A DNA stretch of 64,000 nt, from NCBI GenBank assembly GCA_012523405.1, contig JAAYIN010000050.1, positions 58,989 to 122,988 of the forward strand. Reading direction: 5' to 3'. The position numbers were made by a program, and so were the translations under genes. Under the pieces are notes generated by a model. That model saw only the letters and a program-made list of their open reading frames with translations. It made no database searches and was not told where the DNA came from. Position 1 is the first letter of the stretch. Each line of letters opens with the position of its first letter. Positions 27,152 to 36,204 of this stretch are shown here, one piece after another. This DNA is from Clostridiales bacterium (lineage in GTDB: Bacteria > Bacillota > Clostridia > Christensenellales > Aristaeellaceae).

Positions 27152-29047
27152 TTAGCGTTCGCGAATCCATACAGACATTTCACCTTTGCCGCGATTGCCC
27201 CATGCAAAATAGGGGACGAGCCGCAGCTTGACGGGGACTTGGGTGGGTGGTTTGGCGCAGTAGAGAGGACCTGAGAGGTGCTCGCGCACTCCGTTGACCT
27301 CAAGCTCGGGAAGCCCCCAAGCAAAGCCGTTTTCAATGATGTTGATGTCGCTGTCATGCAAAATGCAAAGCTCATCAATTCGATCTCCATTATCCGCGCT
27401 CTCAATGCAGTAGACGATTGGTCCGTACTGTAAGGCAACGCGGCCTGCATCTGCCGAAACAAGCGTGTTTGACCAGATGCGCTTGGGCTTCATTTCTAGA
27501 TGCAGTTCAAACGTATGCGTTCCTTCCAGAAGCTCAACCTCTAGATAGCCGCTCTCGCTTAGCGCATCTGCCGTGCCGCTGAGTGTGTAGTTCTCGCACC
27601 AATCAGGAATGCGCAGACATACCTTGCAGGGCTTGGCGCACTCGCAGGCAATGCGGATATTGCCGTCGGCAGGGTAATTCGTATGCAGGGCAAGCTTGTT
27701 GCTGTCCCAGCAAACCTCACTCTGGGCATATAAATTGACGAATAGCGTATCCTCGCAGGAGGTATAGAGTTTGTCGCCAACGCTCATGTAATAGCGTGCC
27801 ACATTGGGCGGGCAGCATGCGCAGCCAAACCACTGCTGACGCTCGGTCTTGACATGATTGTAGTCGGGATTGTTGTTTTGAATCGCAGGGTTGACCTGTA
27901 GCGGATTCACATAGAAGAACCGCTTGCCATCCATGCTCATGCTTGAAATGATGCCGTTGTATAGGACTCTTTCAAGCACGTCTGCATATTTGGCTTGGCC
28001 ATATAAGCGGCATAGCCGATCGGAAAACATACCCAATGCGATGGAAGCACAGGTTTCATTGTAGGTAAGCGCGTTTGGAAGGTCGTAAGCACTTGTAAAC
28101 GCTTCGCCGACATGCGTTGATCCCACACCGCCTGTGATAAACATTTTCTTGGTCGTGATATCCTCGTAGACGGCATTCATCGTATGCAGAAGATCGGAAT
28201 GATCATAGTGTGCAGCAGCATCCAATACGCCTGAGAACAGATAGAGCGCACGGACTGCATGCCCTGCGGCCTCCACCTGATCGACAACGGGCATATGGCT
28301 TTGGGTATATTTTCGCCCAAAGGGGATGTTCTCGGGGTATTTGATATACCCACGCGTTTGTTGCTCTTCGTCGTAGAAGAAGGGCTGTTTGCCGCGCACA
28401 TCCATCAGATAATCAGCATAAGCGGCATACTTCTCTTTGCCAGTCACTTCATACATGCGCATCAGTGCAAGCTCTATTTCGGGATGCCCTGGGTAGCCGT
28501 GGATTTTTCCTTCCTCGGGCCCGATGACAGAGGCCATCTGATCAAATGCGCGCTCCATGATGTCAAGCATCCGGTGGCTGCCTGTGGCCTGATAGTGTGC
28601 AACGGCGGCCTCCATAAAATGCCCGACACAGTACATTTCATGGCATTCCTGCAAATCCGTCCAGCGTTTTTCGGGAGCCATTACAGAAAAATAGGTGTTG
28701 AGATAGCCGTCGTCCATTTGTGCATCGGCGATGAGTTCTACAGCAAAATCAATCTTCTGTTGAAGCGCGTCGTCTGGTTTGATGATCATGCAATAGCAAG
28801 CGGCTTCCAGCCATTTGGCTAAATCGCTGTCCTGAAACACTTCACCGTAGAATTCGCCTGTGCTTCTTCCAGCGGCAATTTCAAGGTTGTGGATGGAATG
28901 GCTTGGCTGGGCGTCTGGAATCTCGTCATTCAGCGCTGCCCATTGATAGGGGAGGACTTCGCTGGCAATGAGGTTTTGGATATCGGCTAAAAAGCCTCCA
29001 TTGATTTTGACGTTTGATAATGGGATGATGTTTTGCTTTCGTTGCAT
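27152..29047 (-). CDS. GH127 beta-L-arabinofuranosidase
   Basis: An intracellular (alpha/alpha)6-barrel glycosidase of 631 aa related to bifidobacterial HypBA1. The zinc/nucleophile set is present: Glu331 and Cys333 in NETCASIA, and Cys411-Cys412 in CACCPPNVAR. In this family the first Cys of that pair is the nucleophile. The ATG at 29047 is chosen because GGAGGCG precedes it; it starts one base after the GH36 stop (TAATATG), so the two genes are coupled. It releases beta-linked L-arabinofuranose from imported arabino-oligosaccharides such as hydroxyproline-rich glycoprotein or pectin side chains. A second GH127 gene lies at 47629. Confidence 0.88.
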   Translation of the reverse strand: MQRKQNIIPLSNVKINGGFLADIQNLIASEVLPYQWAALNDEIPDAQPSHSIHNLEIAAGRSTGEFYGEVFQDSDLAKWLEAACYCMIIKPDDALQQKIDFAVELIADAQMDDGYLNTYFSVMAPEKRWTDLQECHEMYCVGHFMEAAVAHYQATGSHRMLDIMERAFDQMASVIGPEEGKIHGYPGHPEIELALMRMYEVTGKEKYAAYADYLMDVRGKQPFFYDEEQQTRGYIKYPENIPFGRKYTQSHMPVVDQVEAAGHAVRALYLFSGVLDAAAHYDHSDLLHTMNAVYEDITTKKMFITGGVGSTHVGEAFTSAYDLPNALTYNETCASIALGMFSDRLCRLYGQAKYADVLERVLYNGIISSMSMDGKRFFYVNPLQVNPAIQNNNPDYNHVKTERQQWFGCACCPPNVARYYMSVGDKLYTSCEDTLFVNLYAQSEVCWDSNKLALHTNYPADGNIRIACECAKPCKVCLRIPDWCENYTLSGTADALSESGYLEVELLEGTHTFELHLEMKPKRIWSNTLVSADAGRVALQYGPIVYCIESADNGDRIDELCILHDSDINIIENGFAWGLPELEVNGVREHLSGPLYCAKPPTQVPVKLRLVPYFAWGNRGKGEMSVWIRER

Positions 29048-29048
29048 A

Positions 29049-31166
29049 TTACGCCTCCGTTTGCGGCAAGTCAATCTCTATGATGCGGGCCATAATGTCG
29101 TTGGGTAATTCAATTGAAATGGTGCCATCCACAGGGCTTGCAGACCAACGAAGCTGTTGATCCGTAGCTGGGAATCTACAGGAGATACTTGCGTCTTTGC
29201 CCTTGATTTGCGGCACTTTCAAGGTGATGACATTCTTGGTTGAATGGATACGCCACACGGCAATGTACAGTTTCGTGCCGACATCGAGCCCCAAACTCAC
29301 CCATTCTGCTCCTTGATGAGATACCCCAAGCGGCCAAAACGGAATGGCGCGTTTGATGTTATGACGAATGGATTTATAGTATGCAATGCCCTCGGCGACC
29401 AGCGCGCGATTATCATCAGTCAGCTGGCTGGTATCACCGCTTTGATGAATGCGCATGAGGAGTGCATTGACGCTGTTGAAGATGATGTCCTCGCGTGTGC
29501 TGGTCTTGAGCGGATAGCTCCAGATCGCGGACTGCTCGGGGGCTAGGGCAGTGGGCGCGTTGGAGGCAATCACTGCATATTTCAGGTAATCGGTTTGATC
29601 GCTGGTTGACTGGATGGAGTAGCGAGACAGCATGGAATAGTCCATGCGCATGCCGCCGCTGGAGCAGTTTTCAATCACAAGGTCAGGATAGGTCGCGAAT
29701 ATCTGATCCAGCCACGCTTGATAAGCGCGCGTGTGCTTTAGCAAGCCGTCGCCAAAACTGTCGGAGCCTTGCTCTGTGCCGACACCGCCATTGATATTGT
29801 AATCCATCTTGATATAGCCAACGCCGTATTCATTCACAACGCGGTCGATGACCGATGCGGCGAAATCACGCACCTTGGGGTTAGTGAAATCAAGCTGATA
29901 GCGATCACGATCGATTATTCGTTTGCCATGGCGCATGAAGAACCACGAATCGTCTGTATCCTTGAGCTTGGGGCTATGGATGCCCATGACCTCGATTTCC
30001 AGCCAAACGCCGGGAATCATGCCCTTTGCATGGATATGATCCATGACCTCGGTAAAACCACCGGGGAAACGAACCTGCGAGGGGAGCCATTCGCCGACCG
30101 CATCCCACCACTCGCCATCCGCATACCAGCCGGCATCGACCACGTAATACTCACAGCCGATTTCTGCTGCAGCATCGATCATCGGCAATTCCTTTTCAGT
30201 TGTGGGGTTGCCCCAGAGGCAGTTCATATAGTCGTTGAAGATGACAGGGAGGTTCTCATTGTCCGCATTTGGTCTGCGAATTCTTCTGCGGTAGCGGGTG
30301 AGTTCGCGCATCGCTTCGTTGATCCCGCCGATCACACTGCCAATGCAAATAGGAACGCCAATGAATGTCTCGCCCGGTGCAAGGTTCTTCCACCAGTGAT
30401 GCTCGATTTCGGAGGGTCCGCTGATATTGAGCACCAACTCGCCGACCATATCGGAAATTTCCCAATGCCAGCCGCCGCTGGTTTCGATCTGCCAAAATAG
30501 CATGGAGGAGGTTTCTGTGTTCTCCAAACAGGCCATGGGCAGAGTTTCGCCCGATGACCATGAACCGACATTGGTTCGCTGTATGCGGGTGCAGGAATTG
30601 CCTGCATCGGCTAAATGATGAAAGCCAAGCTCGGGCAATGTGCTGGTCAGCCACTGCACTTCCGCTTCCCAGCCATTATAGGGGATGTGCATCAGGAGCT
30701 TTTCTTCGTCCGGTTTGATGCCTTCCTTGGAGATGCCTGTCAATGCAAAACTCGAAATATACTCCAACCCTTGCGGCTCATTGCCGACGTTTTCGATTTC
30801 CTTCCAGCAGCGCGTGAGGGACAGCCCGCTATAGAATTGAAAGACGCTTCTGACCAATAAGCCGCTGGGCTGATGCTCCATCACAATATCAAGGCGTTTG
30901 CCTTGCTCGTTTGTAGTGGTTGTATGATTCACATAGGTCATATCGATGCCGGGTTTGTTCTGCATATACCTAAGGCCGTGGTTTTCGCCTCGCCCAAATC
31001 CAGTCGCTTGAAATTCAAACATACGATAGGCATAGCGATCTTTTTCATCTGCCAATGTGCATTCGTCAAAAGGCAAGCTGGAGAAATGCAGAAAGCGCAC
31101 ATCCTTCTCATCTGTGACTTCAAAAACTAACGTGATTCCATTTTCCTCTATGATGTATCTCTCCAT
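29049..31166 (-). CDS. GH36 alpha-galactosidase
   Basis: A cytoplasmic retaining alpha-galactosidase (705 aa, normal for GH36). The N-terminal beta-sandwich is followed by the barrel carrying nucleophile Asp455 in YIKMDYN and acid/base Asp523 in STSDQTD. The substrate loop reads ENCSSGGMRMD, a variant of the common CSGGG-R-D motif. The ATG at 31166 follows AAAGGTGATAG. It is the first gene of a two-gene operon with GH127. Together they would trim alpha-galactose and beta-L-arabinofuranose from plant cell-wall glycans. The importer is not in the operon; the minus-strand importer at 21238-24350 is the nearest without its own enzyme. Confidence 0.88.
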   Translation of the reverse strand: MERYIIEENGITLVFEVTDEKDVRFLHFSSLPFDECTLADEKDRYAYRMFEFQATGFGRGENHGLRYMQNKPGIDMTYVNHTTTTNEQGKRLDIVMEHQPSGLLVRSVFQFYSGLSLTRCWKEIENVGNEPQGLEYISSFALTGISKEGIKPDEEKLLMHIPYNGWEAEVQWLTSTLPELGFHHLADAGNSCTRIQRTNVGSWSSGETLPMACLENTETSSMLFWQIETSGGWHWEISDMVGELVLNISGPSEIEHHWWKNLAPGETFIGVPICIGSVIGGINEAMRELTRYRRRIRRPNADNENLPVIFNDYMNCLWGNPTTEKELPMIDAAAEIGCEYYVVDAGWYADGEWWDAVGEWLPSQVRFPGGFTEVMDHIHAKGMIPGVWLEIEVMGIHSPKLKDTDDSWFFMRHGKRIIDRDRYQLDFTNPKVRDFAASVIDRVVNEYGVGYIKMDYNINGGVGTEQGSDSFGDGLLKHTRAYQAWLDQIFATYPDLVIENCSSGGMRMDYSMLSRYSIQSTSDQTDYLKYAVIASNAPTALAPEQSAIWSYPLKTSTREDIIFNSVNALLMRIHQSGDTSQLTDDNRALVAEGIAYYKSIRHNIKRAIPFWPLGVSHQGAEWVSLGLDVGTKLYIAVWRIHSTKNVITLKVPQIKGKDASISCRFPATDQQLRWSASPVDGTISIELPNDIMARIIEIDLPQTEA

Positions 31167-31235
31167 ATCTATCACCTTTCCATTTTTAGATTGGTATGAA
31201 GCGGCCATGTGATTTTATCTCATTGTTTCCCTATC

Positions 31236-31264
31236 ATATTATCGTATGTGAAATCAATATACAA
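31236..31264 (-). promoter_or_regulatory. Candidate promoter of the GH36-GH127 operon
   Basis: On the minus strand, TTGTAT (31264-31259), a 17-base spacer and TAATAT (31241-31236), about 65 bases before the ATG. Matches are moderate. Confidence 0.4.
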
Positions 31265-31382
31265 GGTATGATTTGAAACTGATTGATGGAAAATCGTGCA
31301 GTCTTGATGAATGGCAAACCACGGATAAGGTGAGCGCGGCGGTGAAATGCTGTTGCTTGAGGAAGTATCAAGTTGATAAAAC

Positions 31383-31417
31383 AAAGAGGTCATCCCCATC
31401 AAAGGGACGACCTCTTT
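31383..31417 (-). terminator. Terminator of the lsrRK-cupin operon
   Basis: Stem AAAGAGGTCGTCCC / GGGATGACCTCTTT on the minus strand, followed by GTTTTATC. It lies directly after the cupin stop. Confidence 0.8.
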
Positions 31418-31435
31418 TAGTGCTGAACACAGCGG

Positions 31436-31792
31436 TTAATAGGTATAGTTTTCGATTTCGACCTTATCTGGATCGGTGAAGGGAGCAAGGGTCGAAATCA
31501 TTTTAACAGCCGCATCGGAGTTGTTGATGACATAGTGGATTTCGCCCGGCTCAATATGGATCAAGTCGCCTTGCGTGAGCTTATGGACGACACCATCCAC
31601 AATGATATCGACAGTACCTTCAAGAATGAAGAAGTTTTCCTCCATTACATTGTGGTAGTGCGCTTTAAAATCCTCTCCTGCCTGAAATTGAACAATGGCA
31701 AAATTGCTGCGAGGACCTTTCATCAGATATTTTGGACCACTGTTTCCAAATCGGTATTCTCTCTCGTTCTCATTGATAATAAACATGTTCAT
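31436..31792 (-). CDS. Small single-domain cupin in the lsrRK operon
   Basis: A 118-aa beta-barrel protein. Cupin motif 1 is HYHNVMEENFFILEG (His-x-His-x3-Glu metal ligands) and motif 2 is GDLIHIEPGEIHYVINN (third His), so a metal-binding site is intact. The ATG at 31792 follows GAGGAG; an upstream ATG at 31804 lacks spacing. It starts 18 bases after the lsrK stop and is followed by a terminator, so it belongs to lsrR-lsrK-cupin. Enteric lsr operons encode LsrG, an isomerase of phospho-AI-2, which is absent here. Small cupins often act on sugar or diketone tautomers, so this may take the LsrG step; that is inference. Confidence 0.8.
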   Translation of the reverse strand: MNMFIINENEREYRFGNSGPKYLMKGPRSNFAIVQFQAGEDFKAHYHNVMEENFFILEGTVDIIVDGVVHKLTQGDLIHIEPGEIHYVINNSDAAVKMISTLAPFTDPDKVEIENYTY

Positions 31793-31810
31793 GTCACTCC
31801 TCACATCAAT

Positions 31811-33376
31811 TTAAAGACCGGGGGCAGCCCACATATGGTTGGTGATATGCTGATTGGATAAATCCAGCTGGGCCTTGTATACCGCGCGCCATGGCTCATA
31901 CATTGCCTCGTAGGTCTTGTGATTATCCTCGCTTGGGATAAAGGTTTTATCCCACTTGACAAGGTTTCTGGCCGTTGCGCTAATGTCATCGTATATCCCG
32001 ACACCATAGCCTGCAAGGATTGCTGCACCGAGTGCAGTTGCTTCTTTGACAACCGGCACCTTGACAGGCAGACCGAGCACATCCGCTAGGATTTGGCACC
32101 ATATATCACCCTTGCTTGCGCCGCCTGCGAAAACAATCTCTTTGGGAGAATTGCCGGTGGCTTCATAAACAAGTTCCAAATGACCCTTTGTGATCATGGC
32201 GGTATTCTCCATGATTGCACGGTAGAAGGTGTATTTGTTGAACTTGGCAGGGTCGAAATTGAAATTGGTGAATGTGGGTGCTGCGTGCTTCCATGAGATA
32301 TAGTTCATCACATCGCTAAAGGTACATAGCATCCCATGGCAGCCAGCGGGGATTTTCTCTGCCTCTTGGTTCATGAGTTGATAGGGGTCAACGCCCTGTT
32401 CTTTTGCTTGACGTACTTCCTCTTGACAGAAGGCATCGCGATACCAGCGCATAACCATGCCGGGCTTAAAGGCAAGTGCCTCATATTGCCACACGCCTGG
32501 AACGGCGTGACAATTCACGCGAACGCGGCATCCGGGATCGGTTTGTCCGCTGACGGTATTGCACTCATATTGCCAAAAGCTTCCGCCGAATACAGCGGCC
32601 TGTGCATTGTCCACGACGCCAACGCCGATGCAGCCTAGCTGGGCATCGCCGCCGCCTGCGACAACGGTGATTCCTTGAGTGAGCCCCGTATCGCTTGCGC
32701 CTTTGGCGTTCACTTTACCAACAATGTCGCCGCACTCGGCAACCTCTGGAAAAATGTCATCCTTTAAACCGACTTTGCGCATGATGGTCGGGTCCCAGTC
32801 ACGCGTCTGCAGATCGAAAATACCTGTTGTGCAGCCGTTGCTCGGCTCGGTTTTGAGCACCCCTGTTAGCTTGTAGATGAGCCAGTCGTTAAACATACTC
32901 ACCTTTTTGACGCGTGCATAAAGCTCTGGGAGTTTGTTTTTTACCCAGAGGATACGGGGGAGTGCCCCTAGGGCGTAGGTCTGACCAGATTCCAAATAGA
33001 TTTCTTTTTCCAGATCGGGATTCATTTGAATCAGCTGACCAACTTCGTCATCACTGCGGGCATCCACATTCGCACAAGCCCAAATTTCCTGCCCGTCCTC
33101 ATCATATAGGACAATGCCTTCTCGCATGCAGGTGGTGCTGATGGCAGCAATGTCGGTGGGATTAATTTTGGTTTGATCAATAACTCCGCGGATACAATCG
33201 GATGTCAGTTCCCAATTGTGTACCCAATCGAAATCCATGCTACCTGGATAACGAGGATCTTCGCCGTGAGTCCATTCATGTTGAACACAACCCACTTGTT
33301 CGCCCTGAGTGTTAAACAAAACAGCACGTACGCTACCTGTGCCGGCGTCGACTGCCATTAGGTATTGGTTTGCCAT
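31811..33376 (-). CDS. lsrK: Autoinducer-2 kinase LsrK
   Basis: An FGGY-family kinase (521 aa) that phosphorylates imported AI-2 (DPD) and traps it in the cytoplasm. It is recognised as LsrK rather than xylulokinase by DAGTGSVRAVLF, TCMREGIVLYDEDGQEIWACANVDARS, GGGDAQLGCIG, MRWYRDAFC and the C-terminal MWAAPGL, which match enteric LsrK closely. The glycine-rich ATP site is FAGGASKGDIWCQILAD. The ATG at 33376 is used because GGAGG ends six bases before it; the ATG at 33382 abuts the ribosome site. It lies 42 bases after lsrR and upstream of the cupin gene. Confidence 0.92.
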   Translation of the reverse strand: MANQYLMAVDAGTGSVRAVLFNTQGEQVGCVQHEWTHGEDPRYPGSMDFDWVHNWELTSDCIRGVIDQTKINPTDIAAISTTCMREGIVLYDEDGQEIWACANVDARSDDEVGQLIQMNPDLEKEIYLESGQTYALGALPRILWVKNKLPELYARVKKVSMFNDWLIYKLTGVLKTEPSNGCTTGIFDLQTRDWDPTIMRKVGLKDDIFPEVAECGDIVGKVNAKGASDTGLTQGITVVAGGGDAQLGCIGVGVVDNAQAAVFGGSFWQYECNTVSGQTDPGCRVRVNCHAVPGVWQYEALAFKPGMVMRWYRDAFCQEEVRQAKEQGVDPYQLMNQEAEKIPAGCHGMLCTFSDVMNYISWKHAAPTFTNFNFDPAKFNKYTFYRAIMENTAMITKGHLELVYEATGNSPKEIVFAGGASKGDIWCQILADVLGLPVKVPVVKEATALGAAILAGYGVGIYDDISATARNLVKWDKTFIPSEDNHKTYEAMYEPWRAVYKAQLDLSNQHITNHMWAAPGL

Positions 33377-33418
33377 TGTCATCCCTCCATGTACTATATA
33401 ATCAAAATCAATTGCTTT

Positions 33419-34345
33419 TTATTGCTCGCCCTCAGCCATGTTAAGGAGCTGGTGTGCGGTGTTGTCATCTGTGATCAAAACATCTAGGTACTGACCGCGA
33501 AGTGATGCGCGGATTGCTTCGACCTTGCTGTCGCCTGCGGCTACGCCGATGACGTTTTTCAGCTCCTTGAGGGTCTGGAGTGGGGTGCTGATGAGCCGCT
33601 CCTCCAGCGGGGTTTCCAGCAAATTGCCGTTTTTGTCAATGAAATGGCTGAGCAAGTCGCCCACTGCGCCCTGCATGCTCAAGAATAGGAAGTCGTTTTT
33701 GTTGAGCACGCCTGATTTGAATATCGTCGCGCTCTCGTGCATCGCACCGATACCCACAACGGTCATCTGGGAGAGGGTGATCATTCGGCTTAGCTCGAGC
33801 ACGGAGGATTCCTGCCGCAGCGCTTGCGCGAGTTCCTTGGTGCTGATCAGCAGAGGTGCGGGTATTAGATGAAGCTTTGCGTTAAATACATTGCTTCTGG
33901 TGTCGGGGAGGTAATAGCTTACGCCGCCTGTGAGCGAGATACAGGTGAGGGGCTGCTCGGCGAGGGTGGCGATATTGTTGAGGATTCTGCTGGGGGTATT
34001 TCCGTAGCCTATATTAATGAGGCCATTTTCCGTGAGCCGCTCGCTGATGTACATGCTGGCAGCCTCGGCAATCGCTGCATTGATCATGCTGGGGTCGTTT
34101 GCGGCAGGGATGACGAACGCATCCTTCAGGCCGTATTCGCTCATGAGGCTATTTTCCAGCTGCATCCTTTTTTCGCCGTCTTGACGAAGCTTGAACTGGA
34201 TAATGCCTGTCTGCTTTGCTTTATCCAGTAGCTTAATCACGCGCATGCGGCTGATCCCGAGGAGTTCAGCGACTTGCTGCTGAGTCATTCCACCAAAATA
34301 ATAGTGCCATGCAACCTTGATCATTAACGATTCTTCGTAATCCAT
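33419..34345 (-). CDS. lsrR: SorC-family AI-2-responsive repressor LsrR
   Basis: A transcriptional repressor (308 aa). The N-terminal helix-turn-helix is WHYYFGGMTQQQVAELLGISRMRVIKLLDKA. The C-terminal sugar-phosphate-sensing domain includes LTGGVSYYLPDT, HLIPAPLLIS, VVGIGAMHE, GAVGDLLSHFID and VAAGDSKVEAI. These match LsrR of enterics (317 aa) along the whole length. In the known system phospho-AI-2 releases LsrR from DNA. It is divergent from lsrACDBF across 333 bases holding two strong promoters and repeated CAAATGTT elements, consistent with auto-repression and control of uptake. Confidence 0.9.
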   Translation of the reverse strand: MDYEESLMIKVAWHYYFGGMTQQQVAELLGISRMRVIKLLDKAKQTGIIQFKLRQDGEKRMQLENSLMSEYGLKDAFVIPAANDPSMINAAIAEAASMYISERLTENGLINIGYGNTPSRILNNIATLAEQPLTCISLTGGVSYYLPDTRSNVFNAKLHLIPAPLLISTKELAQALRQESSVLELSRMITLSQMTVVGIGAMHESATIFKSGVLNKNDFLFLSMQGAVGDLLSHFIDKNGNLLETPLEERLISTPLQTLKELKNVIGVAAGDSKVEAIRASLRGQYLDVLITDDNTAHQLLNMAEGEQ

Positions 34346-34378
34346 GCTGTTCCTTCCTTGTCATCTGCAGATAGTGTG

Positions 34379-34406
34379 CAAATGTTTGTGCGAACGACAA
34401 ATGTTT
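34379..34406. promoter_or_regulatory. Candidate LsrR operator pair near the lsrR promoter
   Basis: Two direct copies of CAAATGTTT (34379-34387 and 34398-34406) are spaced 19 bases start to start, close to two helical turns. They lie just downstream of the predicted lsrR start point. A third copy, CAAATGTTA, is at 34649-34657 by lsrA. The TTTGT...ACAAA arms around GCGAACG also form an inverted repeat. Confidence 0.5.
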
Positions 34407-34416
34407 CTATGTAAGT

Positions 34417-34445
34417 AGTATATCACTGCGCAAAAATAATGTCAA
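34417..34445 (-). promoter_or_regulatory. Sigma-A promoter of lsrRK-cupin
   Basis: On the minus strand, TTGACA (34445-34440), a 17-base spacer ending in TGA, and TATACT (34422-34417), an extended -10. It gives a leader of about 65 bases that contains the two CAAATGTTT copies. Confidence 0.75.
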
Positions 34446-34588
34446 TCCAAGAATGCACTTTCTTTATAATGTAATTTATCAGGGGTAATTTTTGGGTGAG
34501 TTGATGCATATACTGAAAAAGGCGCTTGATTATCGGTGGATTATTCCATATAAAGTGTAAAAGGATTAAAAAACTTTGGTGGTTGGCG
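34446..34588. other. Middle of the 333-base lsrR-lsrA intergenic region
   Basis: An A/T-rich stretch between the two divergent promoters. No open frame with a ribosome site, no hairpin followed by a T-run and no riboswitch-like element was recognised. The whole 34346-34678 gap is accounted for by the two promoters, the leaders and the CAAATGTT elements. Confidence 0.5.
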
Positions 34589-34617
34589 TTGACAAATGCA
34601 GAAAAGCGTAGTATCAT
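34589..34617 (+). promoter_or_regulatory. Sigma-A promoter of lsrACDBF
   Basis: TTGACA (34589-34594), a 17-base spacer and TATCAT (34612-34617), about 62 bases before the lsrA ATG. Confidence 0.7.
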
Positions 34618-34648
34618 AAATTCACGAACAAAAACGACGTATACGAAA

Positions 34649-34657
34649 CAAATGTTA
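34649..34657. promoter_or_regulatory. Candidate LsrR operator near lsrA
   Basis: CAAATGTTA lies about 25 bases downstream of the predicted lsrA start point and 20 bases before the ATG. It matches the two CAAATGTTT copies beside the lsrR promoter; CGTATACG, a perfect palindrome, lies just upstream at 34637-34644. Confidence 0.45.
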
Positions 34658-34678
34658 CATTGTATGGAGGACCATTGA

Positions 34679-36204
34679 ATGCACGAAGTTGTGAAAAATC
34701 ATTCTGATTCGCTCCTATCAGTTCGTGGAATAACCAAGTCTTTTGGCAGCAATGTGGTGCTAAAGGGCGTTGATCTGGATGTGAAGGCGGGCGAGGTTGT
34801 GGCGCTGATTGGCGGCAATGGCGCGGGCAAGAGCACGCTGGTGAAGATCATCATGGGCATCTACGAGAAGGACGATGGGCGGATTTACATGGACGGCGAG
34901 CCGGTCAAGCTGGGCAAGCCATCCGCATCTCTGTTGCAAGGCATTTACCTTGTCCCGCAGGAGCCTATGCTCTTCCCAAACATGACGGTGGAAGAAAACG
35001 TCATCATGGGATTTGAGGAGAAGCGCGGCGACCTGCACAAGCGCCTGACAGAGCTGATCGACCACCTCGGTTGGAAACTGGATCTTTCCCGCAAGGCGGC
35101 GACCCTTTCCATTGCAGAGCAGCAATTGGTGGAGCTTCTGCGTGGGCTGATGCGCAACTCGCGCCTGCTCATATTGGACGAGCCCACCAGCTCCCTTACC
35201 TTTAATGAAGTCAAATCGCTGTTTCGCATTGTGATGGACTTACGGGAGAAGGGGATAGGCATAGTCTACATCACCCATCGCCTGAGCGAGGTCTTTGAAA
35301 TCGCGGATCAGGTGCTGATCATGCGGGACGGCATCATTACACTGAGCGGCGCGGTGAGCGAGTTCACGCGTGACATGCTCGTGGCGGGGCTGCTGCCCCC
35401 TGATTCGCAGGTGCAAAAGGCAAAGGATAAATCCGAAGCTAGCAAGATCGATTATGAAAACACCAAGCCCGCACTCATTGTGGACGGCCTCACGGGCTAC
35501 GGTTTCAGCGATATCAGCCTAGAAGTGTATCCGGGCGAAATCCTCGGACTTGCAGGCGTTGTAGGTGCAGGGCGCACGGAGCTAGCTACCACGATCTTTG
35601 GGCGTGATGTCATCAAGCGCGGCAAGGTACTCATTGACGGCGTGGACATCACGGGGCATAGCACCAAGCAGGTGCTGGACGAAGGGCTCAACTATGTGGC
35701 GGAGGATCGGTTCCTCAACGGTATTTCCGCATCAGCGATGTAGCGGCAAATACCACCGCGGCGAATTTGCACCATATGAGCAAATTCTTCCTCAACTTCA
35801 AAGAAGAACGGAAAGTCACGGATCATTTTATCGAGGCATTCCGCACCAAGGTCACAGGCAGGGATCAGATGATCGGCTCGCTCTCGGGCGGCAATCAGCA
35901 GAAGGTGGTCATTGCGCATGCGCTGTCCACCAATCCCAAGGTGCTGATACTCGACGAGCCTACCCGCGGCATTGATGCGGCGGCACGCGGCGATGTCTAT
36001 GCCATCATCGAGGAGCTAAAGAGCACAGGCCTTGCCATTCTCCTTATTTCCTCTGATATGGAAGAAATCGTGGAGCTGAGTGACCGTGCTGTCACGATGT
36101 ACTCGGGCAGAATCAATAAAGAATTTTCAAAAGACGAGATCAGCCAAGACAGCCTGATGGCTGCGGCGTTTGGCGTCGTAGAAGGGAGTGAGGCAATTGT
36201 TTAA
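34679..36204 (+). pseudogene. lsrA: AI-2 ABC importer ATPase LsrA, interrupted by one frameshift
   Basis: A double-ATPase of the CUT2 type, energising AI-2 import through LsrC/LsrD. The first frame (34679-35743, 354 aa) holds ATPase half 1 (Walker A GGNGAGKST, Walker B LLILDEPTSSL) and the start of half 2. It stops at a TAG after AEDRFLNG. The homologous sequence resumes in another frame from about 35731 (ISDVAANTTAANL) and contains the second signature LSGGNQQK and Walker B VLILDEPTRGID to 36204. Adding one base in the T-run 35724-35726 restores about 508 aa, close to enteric LsrA (511). The second part has no ribosome site of its own. It could be a real recent mutation, slippage or a sequencing error. 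Confidence 0.85.

Noticed and set aside
29769..30500. 243-aa plus-strand open frame inside the GH36 gene
   Set aside because: Antisense to a well-supported alpha-galactosidase with intact catalytic residues; no ribosome site or family pattern.
31811..33376. Xylulokinase annotation
   Set aside because: The FGGY fold alone would suggest it, but the CMREGIVLY and WACANVDAR motifs, the MWAAPGL terminus and lsr neighbours identify an AI-2 kinase.
35767..36204. Independent 145-aa half-ATPase gene
   Set aside because: No ribosome site or start suited to it, and its sequence continues exactly where the lsrA frame breaks; treated as part of lsrA.
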